Assembly: GCA_026785685.1 (NCBI GenBank)
Contig: JAJAZN010000150.1
Coordinates: 1 to 35,499, forward strand
Direction: 5' to 3'
From: Thermoleophilia bacterium
Lineage (GTDB): Bacteria; Actinomycetota; Thermoleophilia; Gaiellales; Gaiellaceae
DNA: 35,499 bases
A model generated the notes under the pieces. The model was not told the DNA's origin. It worked only from the letters and a program-made list of their open reading frames with translations, and ran no database searches. How positions within the stretch are numbered: the first letter of the stretch is position 1; each line of letters begins with the position of its first letter. Below are positions 26,758 to 35,499 of the stretch, one piece after another. Both the position numbers and the translations under genes were made by a program.

Positions 26758-27692
26758 GGACAGGTCGCGCGAGCGCACTAACCGATACCGGTCGGCGGCG
26801 TCCGCACAACGAAGATACGTTCGTGTGCGATCCACCGCTCTTCGCGGTGGCAGACGGCGTTGGTGGTGCCCAGGCAGGCGAGATCGCCTCGCGGCTCGCT
26901 GCTGCAGCGCTCGAAGAGCGCCCTCCCGGCTCGCTCGGCACGGACACGCTCACAGCGCTCATTCTCGAGGCGAACAACCGCATCTACATGCGCGCACTCG
27001 GCGATCCCGAGGCCGCTGGGATGGGAACGGTCGTGACGGCTCTCCTCGTCGACGAGACAGCGGCCACCATTGCCGTCGGCCACGTCGGCGACTCGCGCGC
27101 CTACCGGATCCGACATGACGTGCTCGAGCAGCTGACGCCCGATCACTCTCTCGTCGGAGAGCTCGTGCGCGCCGGGCGGCTTTCGACCGAGGAGGCCGAA
27201 CAGCATCCCCACCGCTCCGTGATCACGCGAGCGGTCGGCACCGAGCCGATCGTCGATGTCCATACGGAGACGCTCGCCGCCCTCCCCGGCGATCTTTACC
27301 TCATCTGCTCGGATGGCCTCACCGATCTCGTCCGCGACGAGCGCATCCTGGAGCTCGTTGCGGCTGCCGAGGATGATCCGGAGGTGGCGGTTCAGTCACT
27401 CGTCGACGCGGCCAATAGCGCGGGTGGGATCGACAACATCACGGTCGTCCTCTTCGAGATCCTCGACGGCGACCCCGTTCCTCCACCCGCGCCGATCGCT
27501 GTCGAGCCGGACGACGACACGGCGGAGCACGCGATCGAGCCGGAATCGAGTGCCGTAGTGTCGCCCGCGGCTCAGGCTGCTCCAGTTCAGCGTCACGGCG
27601 CGGGCGCCGGAGGTCGCTGGCTCGCGCTGTTCGCGATCCTGCTGACGATCGCCATCGCGGGGCTCGTCATCTGGTGGAGCCTCAAGCGGTGA
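26754..27692 (+). CDS. pstP: PP2C-family Ser/Thr phosphatase (PstP-like) with C-terminal TM
   Basis: SALTDTGRRRPHNEDTF, FAVADGVGGAQAGEIAS, VGHVGDSRAYRI, LICSDGLTDLV; TM WLALFAILLTIAIAGLVIWWSL. Confidence 0.92.
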   Translation: MRTGRASALTDTGRRRPHNEDTFVCDPPLFAVADGVGGAQAGEIASRLAAAALEERPPGSLGTDTLTALILEANNRIYMRALGDPEAAGMGTVVTALLVDETAATIAVGHVGDSRAYRIRHDVLEQLTPDHSLVGELVRAGRLSTEEAEQHPHRSVITRAVGTEPIVDVHTETLAALPGDLYLICSDGLTDLVRDERILELVAAAEDDPEVAVQSLVDAANSAGGIDNITVVLFEILDGDPVPPPAPIAVEPDDDTAEHAIEPESSAVVSPAAQAAPVQRHGAGAGGRWLALFAILLTIAIAGLVIWWSLKR

Positions 27693-28999
27693 GCGCCCGG
27701 AACAAGGAGCTCCTCAATCTCGGCTTCGCCGCGCTCGTCGCCTCCGCGGCGTTCGCCAGCGTCTCGATTGTCGGCACCGGCCTCGTGACGACACGCTGGC
27801 TCGGCTACGTCGGCGTCGTCTTCGGGCTCTACCTCGTCGCACACATCGTCGCCCGGTTCACGGTTCCGTACGCCGACCCGACGCTCCTCCCGCTTGTCGG
27901 CCTCCTGACCGCTCTCGGCCTCACGGTGATCTACCGCCTCGGCCCCGAGGACGCGCGCAGGCAAGCCGTCTGGGTCGCCCTGGGGATCGGAGTTCTCGCA
28001 GCGACCCTCTTCTGGCTGCGGTACGACTACCGCGCCCTCGAACGCTACAAGTACATCTTCGGGATCTCGGCCGTGGTGCTCCTGCTCCTGCCGTCCGTGC
28101 CGGGACTCGGGCACCGGGTCAACGGCGTCAAGCTCTGGATCAAGGTCGGCCCGATGCAGTTTCAGCCGGGGGAGCTGGCGAAGATCTTCATGATCATCTT
28201 CCTCGCCGGCTATCTCCGCGACAAGCGCGAGGCTCTCGCCCAGGGTCGGCTCAAGGATCTCGGGCCACTCCTTCTGATCTGGGGCGCTTCGATGCTCGTG
28301 CTCGTCCAGACGAGTGATCTCGGTTCGGCCCTGCTCAACTTCGGAATCTTTCTCGCGATGGTGTACGCCGCGACCGGCCGCTTGATCTACGTCGTCGCCG
28401 GGCTCGGCCTCTTCCTCGCCGGCTCGGCCGCGCTCTACAACGCCCTCGACCGTGTGCAGCAGCGCGTGACGGTGTGGTTGCACCCATGGACGGATGAGCG
28501 CGTGTACTGCTCGATCAGCGGTGAGCTCGACTTCCGGCAGAACTGCGACTCGTACCAGCTCGTGAAGAGCCTCTATTCGATCGCGAACGGGGGCTACGGG
28601 GGCACCGGGCTCGGAAAGGGGACGTTCACGACGGTCGATGGGACACAACTCATTCCCTACCTGAACACCGACTTCATCTACTCGGCGATCGCCCAGGAGG
28701 TCGGGTTGGTGGGCTCGGCAGCGGTTCTTCTCCTCGTCATGGTGTTCGTCGCGCGCGGGATGCGGATCGCCTTGATCGCCCAGGACGGCTTCTCGAAGCT
28801 TCTTGCCACCGGCCTGACATTCGGTCTGGCGCTGCAGACCTTCATCATCGTCGGAGGAGTCCTCCGGGTCGTTCCACTGACCGGGATCACGATGCCGTTT
28901 GTCTCATACGGTGGCTCGTCGATCCTCTCGAACTTCATCATGCTCGCTCTGCTCCTGCTCGTCTCGAATCGCGCGGCCGCGACGGCGGTGAACCGGTGA
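27689..28999 (+). CDS. rodA: FtsW/RodA/SpoVE-family (SEDS) glycosyltransferase
   Basis: GVKLWIKVGPMQFQPGELAKIFMIIFLAGYL, DLGSALL, NTDFIYSAIAQEVGLVGS, PLTGITMPFVSYGGSSILSNF. Confidence 0.94.
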   Translation: MSARNKELLNLGFAALVASAAFASVSIVGTGLVTTRWLGYVGVVFGLYLVAHIVARFTVPYADPTLLPLVGLLTALGLTVIYRLGPEDARRQAVWVALGIGVLAATLFWLRYDYRALERYKYIFGISAVVLLLLPSVPGLGHRVNGVKLWIKVGPMQFQPGELAKIFMIIFLAGYLRDKREALAQGRLKDLGPLLLIWGASMLVLVQTSDLGSALLNFGIFLAMVYAATGRLIYVVAGLGLFLAGSAALYNALDRVQQRVTVWLHPWTDERVYCSISGELDFRQNCDSYQLVKSLYSIANGGYGGTGLGKGTFTTVDGTQLIPYLNTDFIYSAIAQEVGLVGSAAVLLLVMVFVARGMRIALIAQDGFSKLLATGLTFGLALQTFIIVGGVLRVVPLTGITMPFVSYGGSSILSNFIMLALLLLVSNRAAATAVNR

Positions 29000-30474
29000 A
29001 TCGTCAAATCTCCCGCGTCGCGGGCCTCGCGATGGGCCTGATGATCCTGTTGATCGTCGCGACGACGTACTGGCAAACGTGGGCGAGGCCCGCACTTGCG
29101 GAGCGTCAGGACAATGCGATCCAGCGCGTCGCCCAGTTCGAGATCAAGCGCGGGCCGATTCTCTCGCCCTCGAGAATCCTCGCGCGGAACAAGGAGCGGA
29201 TCGTCGGAGACCGTAGGTTCTACCTCCGCCGCTACCCACAGGGCCTGCTCACCGCACATGTCGTCGGCTACTCCACGGTCGCCCGCGCTCGCACGGGCCT
29301 CGAGCGATCGCTGAACTCGATCCTGACGGGATCCGAACGGAGCCTGTCGTCCCTCGTCGATCGCTCCCTGGACAAGCTGAACGGGCGCCCGATCGTTGGA
29401 GATACCGTCGTCACGACACTCGACGTGAACGGCCAGCGTGCGGCGCTCGAGGCGCTCGGGACTCGCTGCGGGTCAGTTGTCGTTCTCGATCCCCGAACGG
29501 GCCGCGTCCGCGTGATTGTCTCGTCACCGAGCTACAACCCGAACGACATCGAGGAGAACTTCGGTCGCATCGAGAAGATCCGCGCAGACTGCACGCCGGC
29601 CTCGCCGCTCCTGAACCGCGCCAGCCAGGGCCTCTATCCCCCGGGTTCGACCTTCAAGGTCGTCACAGCTTCGGCGGCACTCGACTCGCGCACGTTCACG
29701 ACGGCATCCACGTTCTACGATCCTGGCTACTGCTCGGTGTACGGCAAGCGCGTGAACAACTTCGACACGAGCCGCCCGTTCGGCAATGTCACGCTTGCAA
29801 CAGCACTGCAGTTCTCCGTGAACTCGGTCTTCTGCAACATCGGCCTGAAGCTCGGCGCGAAGGTGATCGTCAAGCAGGCGAAGGCGTTCGGGTTCTACGA
29901 GCGGCCACCGCTCGAGACACCAGAGAGCGAGCGCCTGCCGAGTGGCCTCTACAAGGGGGGCGAGCTCTACGATCCCCGCCGCGATCGCGACGTCGACCCC
30001 GGGCGGATGGCGTTCGGACAGGAGCGCCTGCTCGTCACCCCGCTCCAGATGGCGATGGTCGCCGGCACGATCGGCAACGACGGCATCCTTATGCGGCCAT
30101 TCGTCGTCGAAAAGACCGTGACGCCGAATGGCAAGACCCGCACCCGCACCCGGCCGACGAAGATCCGGCGCGCGGTCACACCTGCGACGGCCCGCGACGT
30201 CGGGGACATGATGGTGCGGGCGGTTCAGGCGGGAACGGGGACGGCTGCGCAGATTCCGGGCCTGCGGATCGGCGGCAAGACGGGAACGGCCGAAACGGGG
30301 ATCGACGGGAGCAACACGACCTGGTTCATGGCGTTCGCCGGAGCAGACGGCGAGAAGCCCCGATACGCCATCGCCGTCGTTCTCCAGAATCAGTCGCGCA
30401 CCGGCGGCGCGACGGCTGCTCCGATCGCACGCCAGGTTTTGCAGGCACTCTTGCCATCGACGGCGAAGAACTAG
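28996..30474 (+). CDS. pbpA: Class B penicillin-binding protein (PbpA-like)
   Basis: PGSTFKVVTASAAL (SxxK), FSVNSVF (SxN), IGGKTGTAETG (KTG). Confidence 0.94.
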   Translation: MNRQISRVAGLAMGLMILLIVATTYWQTWARPALAERQDNAIQRVAQFEIKRGPILSPSRILARNKERIVGDRRFYLRRYPQGLLTAHVVGYSTVARARTGLERSLNSILTGSERSLSSLVDRSLDKLNGRPIVGDTVVTTLDVNGQRAALEALGTRCGSVVVLDPRTGRVRVIVSSPSYNPNDIEENFGRIEKIRADCTPASPLLNRASQGLYPPGSTFKVVTASAALDSRTFTTASTFYDPGYCSVYGKRVNNFDTSRPFGNVTLATALQFSVNSVFCNIGLKLGAKVIVKQAKAFGFYERPPLETPESERLPSGLYKGGELYDPRRDRDVDPGRMAFGQERLLVTPLQMAMVAGTIGNDGILMRPFVVEKTVTPNGKTRTRTRPTKIRRAVTPATARDVGDMMVRAVQAGTGTAAQIPGLRIGGKTGTAETGIDGSNTTWFMAFAGADGEKPRYAIAVVLQNQSRTGGATAAPIARQVLQALLPSTAKN

Positions 30475-30486
30475 CGAGCGAATCTC

Positions 30487-32430
30487 ATGGCACGCAACGA
30501 CCTCACAGGAACCCTCTTTGCAGAGCGCTACCGGCTCGAGCGGAAACTCGGCTCGGGCGGCATGGCCGACGTCTGGCTCGCCGAGGACCAGGAGCTCGGC
30601 CGTCGCGTCGCGGTGAAGATCCTCCACGAGCGGTACGCCTCGGATGAACAGTTCGTCGAGCGCTTCCGCCGTGAGGCGACGCACGCCGCGGGCCTCTCGC
30701 ACCCGAACATCGTCTCGATCTTCGATCGTGGGGTCACGGACGGCTCCTACTACATCGTGATGGAGTACATCGAGGGCCGCACGCTCAAGGAGCTCGTCGT
30801 CACGCGCGGGCCCTGTCCGGTGCCGGTCGCGATCTCCTACACGCGGCAGATTCTGGCTGCTCTCCGCTACGCGCACAAGAACGGAATCATCCACCGTGAC
30901 ATCAAGCCGCACAACGTGCTCGTCGACCGCGAAGGACGCGTGAAGGTCGCCGACTTCGGCATCGCACGCGCCGGCACGAGCGAGATGACAGAGGCAGGGT
31001 CGATCGTCGGGACGGCGCAGTACCTCTCCCCCGAACAGGCACGTGGTGCCCCGGTCGACGAGAGCTCCGATCTCTACTCGACGGGGATCGTTCTCTACGA
31101 GCTGTTGACCGGAACTGTCCCCTTTACGGGCGAAACGCCTGTCGAGATCGCCATGAAGCATCTCTCCGCGACGCCAGAACCGCCGTCAGTCCGCCGCGCA
31201 GAGATCCCGCGTGACCTCGACCTCGTCGTGCTTCGAGCCCTTGCCAAGGAGCCGGCCGATCGGTATCGCTCGGCCGGCGAGCTCGATCGCGACCTCGAGT
31301 TGGTTGCGCGCGGCGAGGCTGTCGGCACCGAGACCGAGACGGCCGCAACGATGGTGCTGGCCGGAGCCGGGGCGATGGATGCGACCGCGGCCACCCGGGT
31401 GACCGCTCCTCTTCCTGCTGCAACCGGCGGGACGTACGTCGGTGACGAGCGCTACCGCGCCTACGAACCGCCCGTCACCCGCCGTCGAAGCCCCTGGCCG
31501 TGGATAGCTGCGGGGATCGCGGTGATCGCGCTAGCGGTCGGTGGGTGGTTCCTCTACGGGAACGTCCAGGACCAGATAGATGAGAACAAGCCGCTCGTCG
31601 TCCAGCAGTACACGGGCATTCTCGAGGTTCGCGCAGTCGCCCTGATCACCGAGGACGGGTTCGAGCCGAACGTCCGTCGGGTTCCGAACGGCTCCCAGCC
31701 GGCCGGGATCGTGTTCGACCAGTCGCCCGTCGAAGGCACGAGCCTCGCGCGCGGCGGCATCGTGACGATTCTCGTCTCGACCGGCAAGAAGAGCGTGACG
31801 GTTCCCGGCGTCGTCGGCTCGCAGGTCACCGACGCCGTGGCTACGCTCACCCGGGCGGGTCTCGTTGCAAGGAGCGTTTGTGTTGGGTCAGACAAGCCCT
31901 CCGGCACCGTCACCGCACAGGATCCCGCTTCGGGCACCTCTCTCGTCGAGGGGGCAACGGTCCGCATCAACTACTCGACGGGGCCAAAGCAGGTCGCCGT
32001 CCCGCCCGTCGTCGGCCTCGACTACTCGACTGCCCTACAGCAACTCCAGGCTGCCGGGTTCGCCGTCGCGAGGACGGACGTGGAGAGCAGTCAACCCGCC
32101 GGCGTCGTCGTGAGCCAGGTTCCGGCCGGATCGTCGACGGCGACGAAGGGCTCGACCGTGACGCTTTCCGTCTCCAACGGCCCCCAGACAACGCCTGTTC
32201 CGGACGTCACGGGCCTCACGACCGCTGATGCGAAGACCACGCTGACAGACGCCGGCTTCAAGGTCACGGTGACGAAGCAGGACACGGACGTTCAGACCTT
32301 CGACGGCGTCGTGATTTCACAGGATCCACCGGGGAACACGCAGCAGGACCCGAACACGGTGATCACGCTTTTCGTCGGCGTCTTCGTCCCCACAACGTCG
32401 ACCCCGGCCACCCCACCGTCAACGCCGTGA
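30487..32430 (+). CDS. pknB: PknB-type Ser/Thr kinase with extracellular PASTA repeats
   Basis: LGSGGMADVWLAEDQELGRRVAVKIL, HRDIKPHNVLVD, DFGIA; TM WPWIAAGIAVIALAVGGWFLY; about 4 PASTA-like units. Confidence 0.94.
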   Translation: MARNDLTGTLFAERYRLERKLGSGGMADVWLAEDQELGRRVAVKILHERYASDEQFVERFRREATHAAGLSHPNIVSIFDRGVTDGSYYIVMEYIEGRTLKELVVTRGPCPVPVAISYTRQILAALRYAHKNGIIHRDIKPHNVLVDREGRVKVADFGIARAGTSEMTEAGSIVGTAQYLSPEQARGAPVDESSDLYSTGIVLYELLTGTVPFTGETPVEIAMKHLSATPEPPSVRRAEIPRDLDLVVLRALAKEPADRYRSAGELDRDLELVARGEAVGTETETAATMVLAGAGAMDATAATRVTAPLPAATGGTYVGDERYRAYEPPVTRRRSPWPWIAAGIAVIALAVGGWFLYGNVQDQIDENKPLVVQQYTGILEVRAVALITEDGFEPNVRRVPNGSQPAGIVFDQSPVEGTSLARGGIVTILVSTGKKSVTVPGVVGSQVTDAVATLTRAGLVARSVCVGSDKPSGTVTAQDPASGTSLVEGATVRINYSTGPKQVAVPPVVGLDYSTALQQLQAAGFAVARTDVESSQPAGVVVSQVPAGSSTATKGSTVTLSVSNGPQTTPVPDVTGLTTADAKTTLTDAGFKVTVTKQDTDVQTFDGVVISQDPPGNTQQDPNTVITLFVGVFVPTTSTPATPPSTP

Positions 32431-33440
32431 CGCCACGGATTCGCGTCGCGGTCCTTGCCGGTGGCCGCTCGAGCGAACACGAGATCTCGCTTGCGTCGGC
32501 GCGCTCCGTCATCGAGGCCCTCGATCCCGACCGCTACGAGACGCGTACGATCGAGATCGGCCGTGACGGCGTCTGGGCTCTGCCTCAGGTCGCCGGAGCT
32601 CCCGCCCTCGACGAGGCCCACGCGAGCCTGCCGATTCCCACGGCAGCCGCTCCGCAGGCGCTCGGAGCCGTCGACGTCGTCCTGCCCATTCTGCACGGGC
32701 CGTTCGGTGAGGACGGGACGGTGCAGGGGCTCCTCGAGCTCGCCGACATCCCCTACATCGGTGCGGGTGTGACAGCGTCGGCTCTCTGCATGGACAAGGA
32801 TCTCTTCAAGGCGGTGCTCCGGGACAGGGGTATCCCCGTAGCCTCGAGCGTCACCCTCCGCACGGGTGACGCCGTGGAAAACCCCTTCGGCTACCCCGTG
32901 TTCGTCAAGCCCGCTCGGCTCGGATCCTCGGTGGGCATCTCGAAGGCCACGACCCCCCAGGGGCTCGACGCGGCCGTCGCGCTCGCTCGCCACCACGACG
33001 ACAAGGTGCTCGTCGAGGAGTTTCAGCCGGGCGTCGAGGTGGAGGTCGGCGTGCTCGGCAACCGCGAGCCGATCGCCTCGGTCGTCGGCGAGATCGTGGC
33101 GCATGCCGACTGGTACGACTTCGACGCGAAGTACGCGGCCGGCGGGATGGATCTGATCGTCCCTGCGCGACTGCCGGACGAGACCACGGAGGAGGTGCGC
33201 CGCCTCGCGGTTGAGGCGTTTGTCGCCACCGATTGCGAGGCAATGGCGCGGGTCGACTTCTTCGTCCGTCCCGACGGGCAGGTCGTCGTCAACGAGTTGA
33301 ACACGATCCCGGGTTTTACCGAGACGAGCGTGTACGCGAAACTCTTCGCGGAAAGCGGTATCCCGTACGCAGCCCTGCTCGATCGCCTCGTCGAGCTCGC
33401 GCTCGATCGCCACGCGCAGCGGCGTGCGCTCGCCTACTAA
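32427..33440 (+). CDS. ddl: D-alanine--D-alanine ligase
   Basis: VAVLAGGRSSEHEISLASARSV, LHGPFGEDGTVQGLLELADIPYIGAGVTASAL, FVKPARLGSSVGISK, NELNTIPGFTETSVY. Confidence 0.95.
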   Translation: MTPRIRVAVLAGGRSSEHEISLASARSVIEALDPDRYETRTIEIGRDGVWALPQVAGAPALDEAHASLPIPTAAAPQALGAVDVVLPILHGPFGEDGTVQGLLELADIPYIGAGVTASALCMDKDLFKAVLRDRGIPVASSVTLRTGDAVENPFGYPVFVKPARLGSSVGISKATTPQGLDAAVALARHHDDKVLVEEFQPGVEVEVGVLGNREPIASVVGEIVAHADWYDFDAKYAAGGMDLIVPARLPDETTEEVRRLAVEAFVATDCEAMARVDFFVRPDGQVVVNELNTIPGFTETSVYAKLFAESGIPYAALLDRLVELALDRHAQRRALAY

Positions 33441-34753
33441 CCGAGGACGCTCTCGAGCGCGTCTTCCCAGACGGCGAGAGCCTCTTCCAGTACCGCATCC
33501 TCGATCGTCAACGGGGCGAGGACGCGGATGCAGTTGCCCGAGATCCCGGCCTTGAGCAAGATCAATCCTCGCTCGAGAGCCGCATCGATCACGGCAGCAG
33601 CGAGTTCCGGCGCCGGCTCCCGGGTTGCGGGATCGTTGACCAGCTCGATCGCGAGCATGGCACCGAGGCCACGAACATCGCCGATCCGCGGCCAGCGCAC
33701 CTGCCAGGCAAGCATTCGCTCACGGATTCGCGCGCCAATCACATTCGCACGTCCGACGAGATCCTCGTCCGCGAAGATGTCGACGACAGCAAGCGCGGCT
33801 GCGAGCGCGACGGGGTTCCCGATGTACGTTCCGCCGATCGCGCCGGAGTGTGGCGCGTCCATGACGGCGGCCTTCCCGATCACGCCCGACAGAGGCAGTC
33901 CGGCAGCGATCGACTTGGCGACGCACATCAGGTCTGCCTCGACCGCGAAGTGCTCCATCGCAAACATCTTCCCTGTGCGTCCGAACCCCGTCTGTACCTC
34001 GTCCGCGACGAGGATGATTCCCTCGCGATCGCAGATCTGGCGAAGACCCTCGACGAACTCGGCCGGCGCCGGGACGAAGCCGCCCTCACCGAGCTGCGGC
34101 TCGAAGACGATCGCGGCGATCTGCGACGGCGCGACGTGAGAGGCAAACATCCACTCGAGCTCGGCAAGTGCGTCCGCTGCCGACGGGCCGCGGTAGGCGT
34201 TCGGGAACGGCGCGCGGTACACCTCGGGAGCGAATGGGCCCATTCCGGTCTTGTACGGATGCACCTTTGACGTCATCGTCATCGCGAGCATCGTGCGTCC
34301 GTGGAACGCCGCCTCGAAGGCGACCACAGCAGAGCGACCGGTGGCGAGCCGCGCGATCTTGACTGCGTTCTCGACGGCTTCTGCGCCTGAGTTGAAGAAC
34401 GCGGCGCGCGTAGGACCGGCGAAAGGGGCGAGATCGCCGAGCCGCTCCGCAAGCTCGATGTAGGACGCGTAGGGCACGACGGTGAAATCGGTGTGCACGA
34501 ACGTCGCTGCCTGCTCCTGAATCGCCTCGACGACCTTCGGGTGACAGTGGCCGACATTGATGACGCCAACCCCGCCGGCGAAATCGATGAACGTGTTGCC
34601 ATCGACATCCGTGACAGTCGCATTCAGAGCCTCGGCAACGAAGACGGGGAGATAGACCTGGAGCGGCTTCGCGATCGCGGTCTCGCTGCGCGCAAGAAGA
34701 TCGCGGGAACGAGGCCCCGGAATCTCGGTGCGAATCTCGATCGATCTCGTCAT
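33437..34753 (-). CDS. gabT: Class-III PLP aminotransferase (4-aminobutyrate transaminase-like)
   Basis: DFAGGVGVINVGHCHPKVVEAI, FFNSGAEAVENAVKIAR, ADEVQTGFGRTGKMFA, AKSIAAGLPLSGVIG, GGTYIGNPVALAAALA. Confidence 0.9.
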   Translation of the reverse strand: MTRSIEIRTEIPGPRSRDLLARSETAIAKPLQVYLPVFVAEALNATVTDVDGNTFIDFAGGVGVINVGHCHPKVVEAIQEQAATFVHTDFTVVPYASYIELAERLGDLAPFAGPTRAAFFNSGAEAVENAVKIARLATGRSAVVAFEAAFHGRTMLAMTMTSKVHPYKTGMGPFAPEVYRAPFPNAYRGPSAADALAELEWMFASHVAPSQIAAIVFEPQLGEGGFVPAPAEFVEGLRQICDREGIILVADEVQTGFGRTGKMFAMEHFAVEADLMCVAKSIAAGLPLSGVIGKAAVMDAPHSGAIGGTYIGNPVALAAALAVVDIFADEDLVGRANVIGARIRERMLAWQVRWPRIGDVRGLGAMLAIELVNDPATREPAPELAAAVIDAALERGLILLKAGISGNCIRVLAPLTIEDAVLEEALAVWEDALESVLG

Positions 34754-34800
34754 GGCCACCGCCGAAGCGTACCGGAGGCCCGAGCGGCTACCCTCGCGGA

Positions 34801-35397
34801 GTGGACGTCCAGGATCTCTCGCCCGACCCGCACGCGCAATTCGACGCGTGGTTCGCCGAGGCGATCGGGGTGGGAGTTCCCGACCCGGAGCAGATGGCGC
34901 TCGCGACGGCGACGCCAGACGGCGCGCCGTCCGTGCGGATGGTTCTGCTGAAAGGGCACGATCCGCGCGGGTTCGTCTTCTACACGAACCGCACGAGCCA
35001 AAAGGGCGCCGACCTTCTCGCGAACCCGCGGGCAGCAGGCGTCCTACACTGGAAGCCGATCGAGCGGCAGGTGCGGCTGGAGGGTGTCGTCGCCGTGATG
35101 GGGGACGACGAATCCGCCGCCTACTTCGCAACAAGGCACCGCGACAGCCAGATCGGCGCCTGGGCGTCGCCGCAGTCGCAGCACGTCGCGGATCGTCAGG
35201 CGCTCGATCGTCGCGTCGCGGAGATCGAGCTGCGCTTCCCGAGGGGCACCGACATACCACTCCCGCCGTTCTGGGGTGGCTACCGCATCGTCGCGACGAT
35301 GATCGAGTTCTGGCAAGGCCAGCCGGCGCGGCTCCACGATCGGATCCGGTACGAGCGCAACTCAGACGGCTGGGAGCGCCGACGGCTCGCGCCGTAG
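34801..35397 (+). CDS. pdxH: Pyridoxamine 5'-phosphate oxidase
   Basis: MALATATPDGAPSVRMVLLKGHDPRGFVFYTNRTSQKGADL, W(K)PIERQVRLEG, SPQSQHVADR, PPFWGGYRIVATMIEFWQGQPARLHDRIRYER. Confidence 0.95.
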   Translation: MDVQDLSPDPHAQFDAWFAEAIGVGVPDPEQMALATATPDGAPSVRMVLLKGHDPRGFVFYTNRTSQKGADLLANPRAAGVLHWKPIERQVRLEGVVAVMGDDESAAYFATRHRDSQIGAWASPQSQHVADRQALDRRVAEIELRFPRGTDIPLPPFWGGYRIVATMIEFWQGQPARLHDRIRYERNSDGWERRRLAP

Positions 35398-35400
35398 TGT

Positions 35401-35446
35401 GGCGTCTCACAACGTTCGACAGGAAAGAGCATCGCTGTGAGACGCC
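35401..35446. repeat. Inverted repeat downstream of pdxH
   Basis: GGCGTCTCACA ... TGTGAGACGCC, perfect 11-bp arms, 24-nt loop. Confidence 0.6.
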
Positions 35447-35499
35447 GAACTACCGCAATCAACACGGAGTGCGTGTTCAGCCGCCGTACGTCGTACCGG

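Noticed and set aside
29524-31161. 545-aa minus-strand ORF antisense to pbpA/pknB
   Set aside because: Compositionally biased mirror of well-supported coding sequence.
1-35499. CRISPR arrays, tRNA/rRNA genes, transposases, integrases, phage genes
   Set aside because: No regularly spaced direct repeats, no recognisable tRNA/rRNA segments, and no mobile-element proteins among the ORFs.

Overview
35.5 kb of high-GC DNA, probably from an actinobacterium (gene content looks Thermoleophilia-like; this is inference). It is mostly amino-acid biosynthesis followed by a cell-wall/Ser-Thr-kinase cluster. Order: truncated argJ and argC (-); a tightly overlapping ilvB-ilvN-ilvC-hom-thrC-thrB-rhodanese-ilvD run (+); 1-Cys peroxiredoxin (+); SDR (-); UspA and an FAD-oxidoreductase/CBS fusion (+); a SAM-I-type riboswitch in front of a Zn-ribbon threonine-synthase-like PLP enzyme overlapping leuC, then leuD, leuB and pheA (+); HNH protein, HMG-CoA-lyase-like, DUF4446-like and an unknown membrane protein (-); STPK with a multi-TM domain, fhaA, fhaB, PP2C, rodA/ftsW, pbpA, pknB (4 PASTA), ddl (+); class-III aminotransferase (-) and pdxH (+). 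The most interesting signals are regulatory or noncoding: two candidate leader-peptide attenuators (BCAA-rich before ilvB, Phe-rich before pheA), a SAM riboswitch lacking an obvious P4 that controls a ThrC paralog (candidate O-phosphohomoserine-dependent homocysteine synthase) together with leuCD, two near-identical 19-bp palindromes exactly 53 bp apart before leuB, and a ~203-bp nested palindromic element filling the gap upstream of the DUF4446 gene. The first ~125 bp contain a C/G homopolymer and look like an assembly artefact that truncates argJ. All structures were read by eye; no folding or database search was run.
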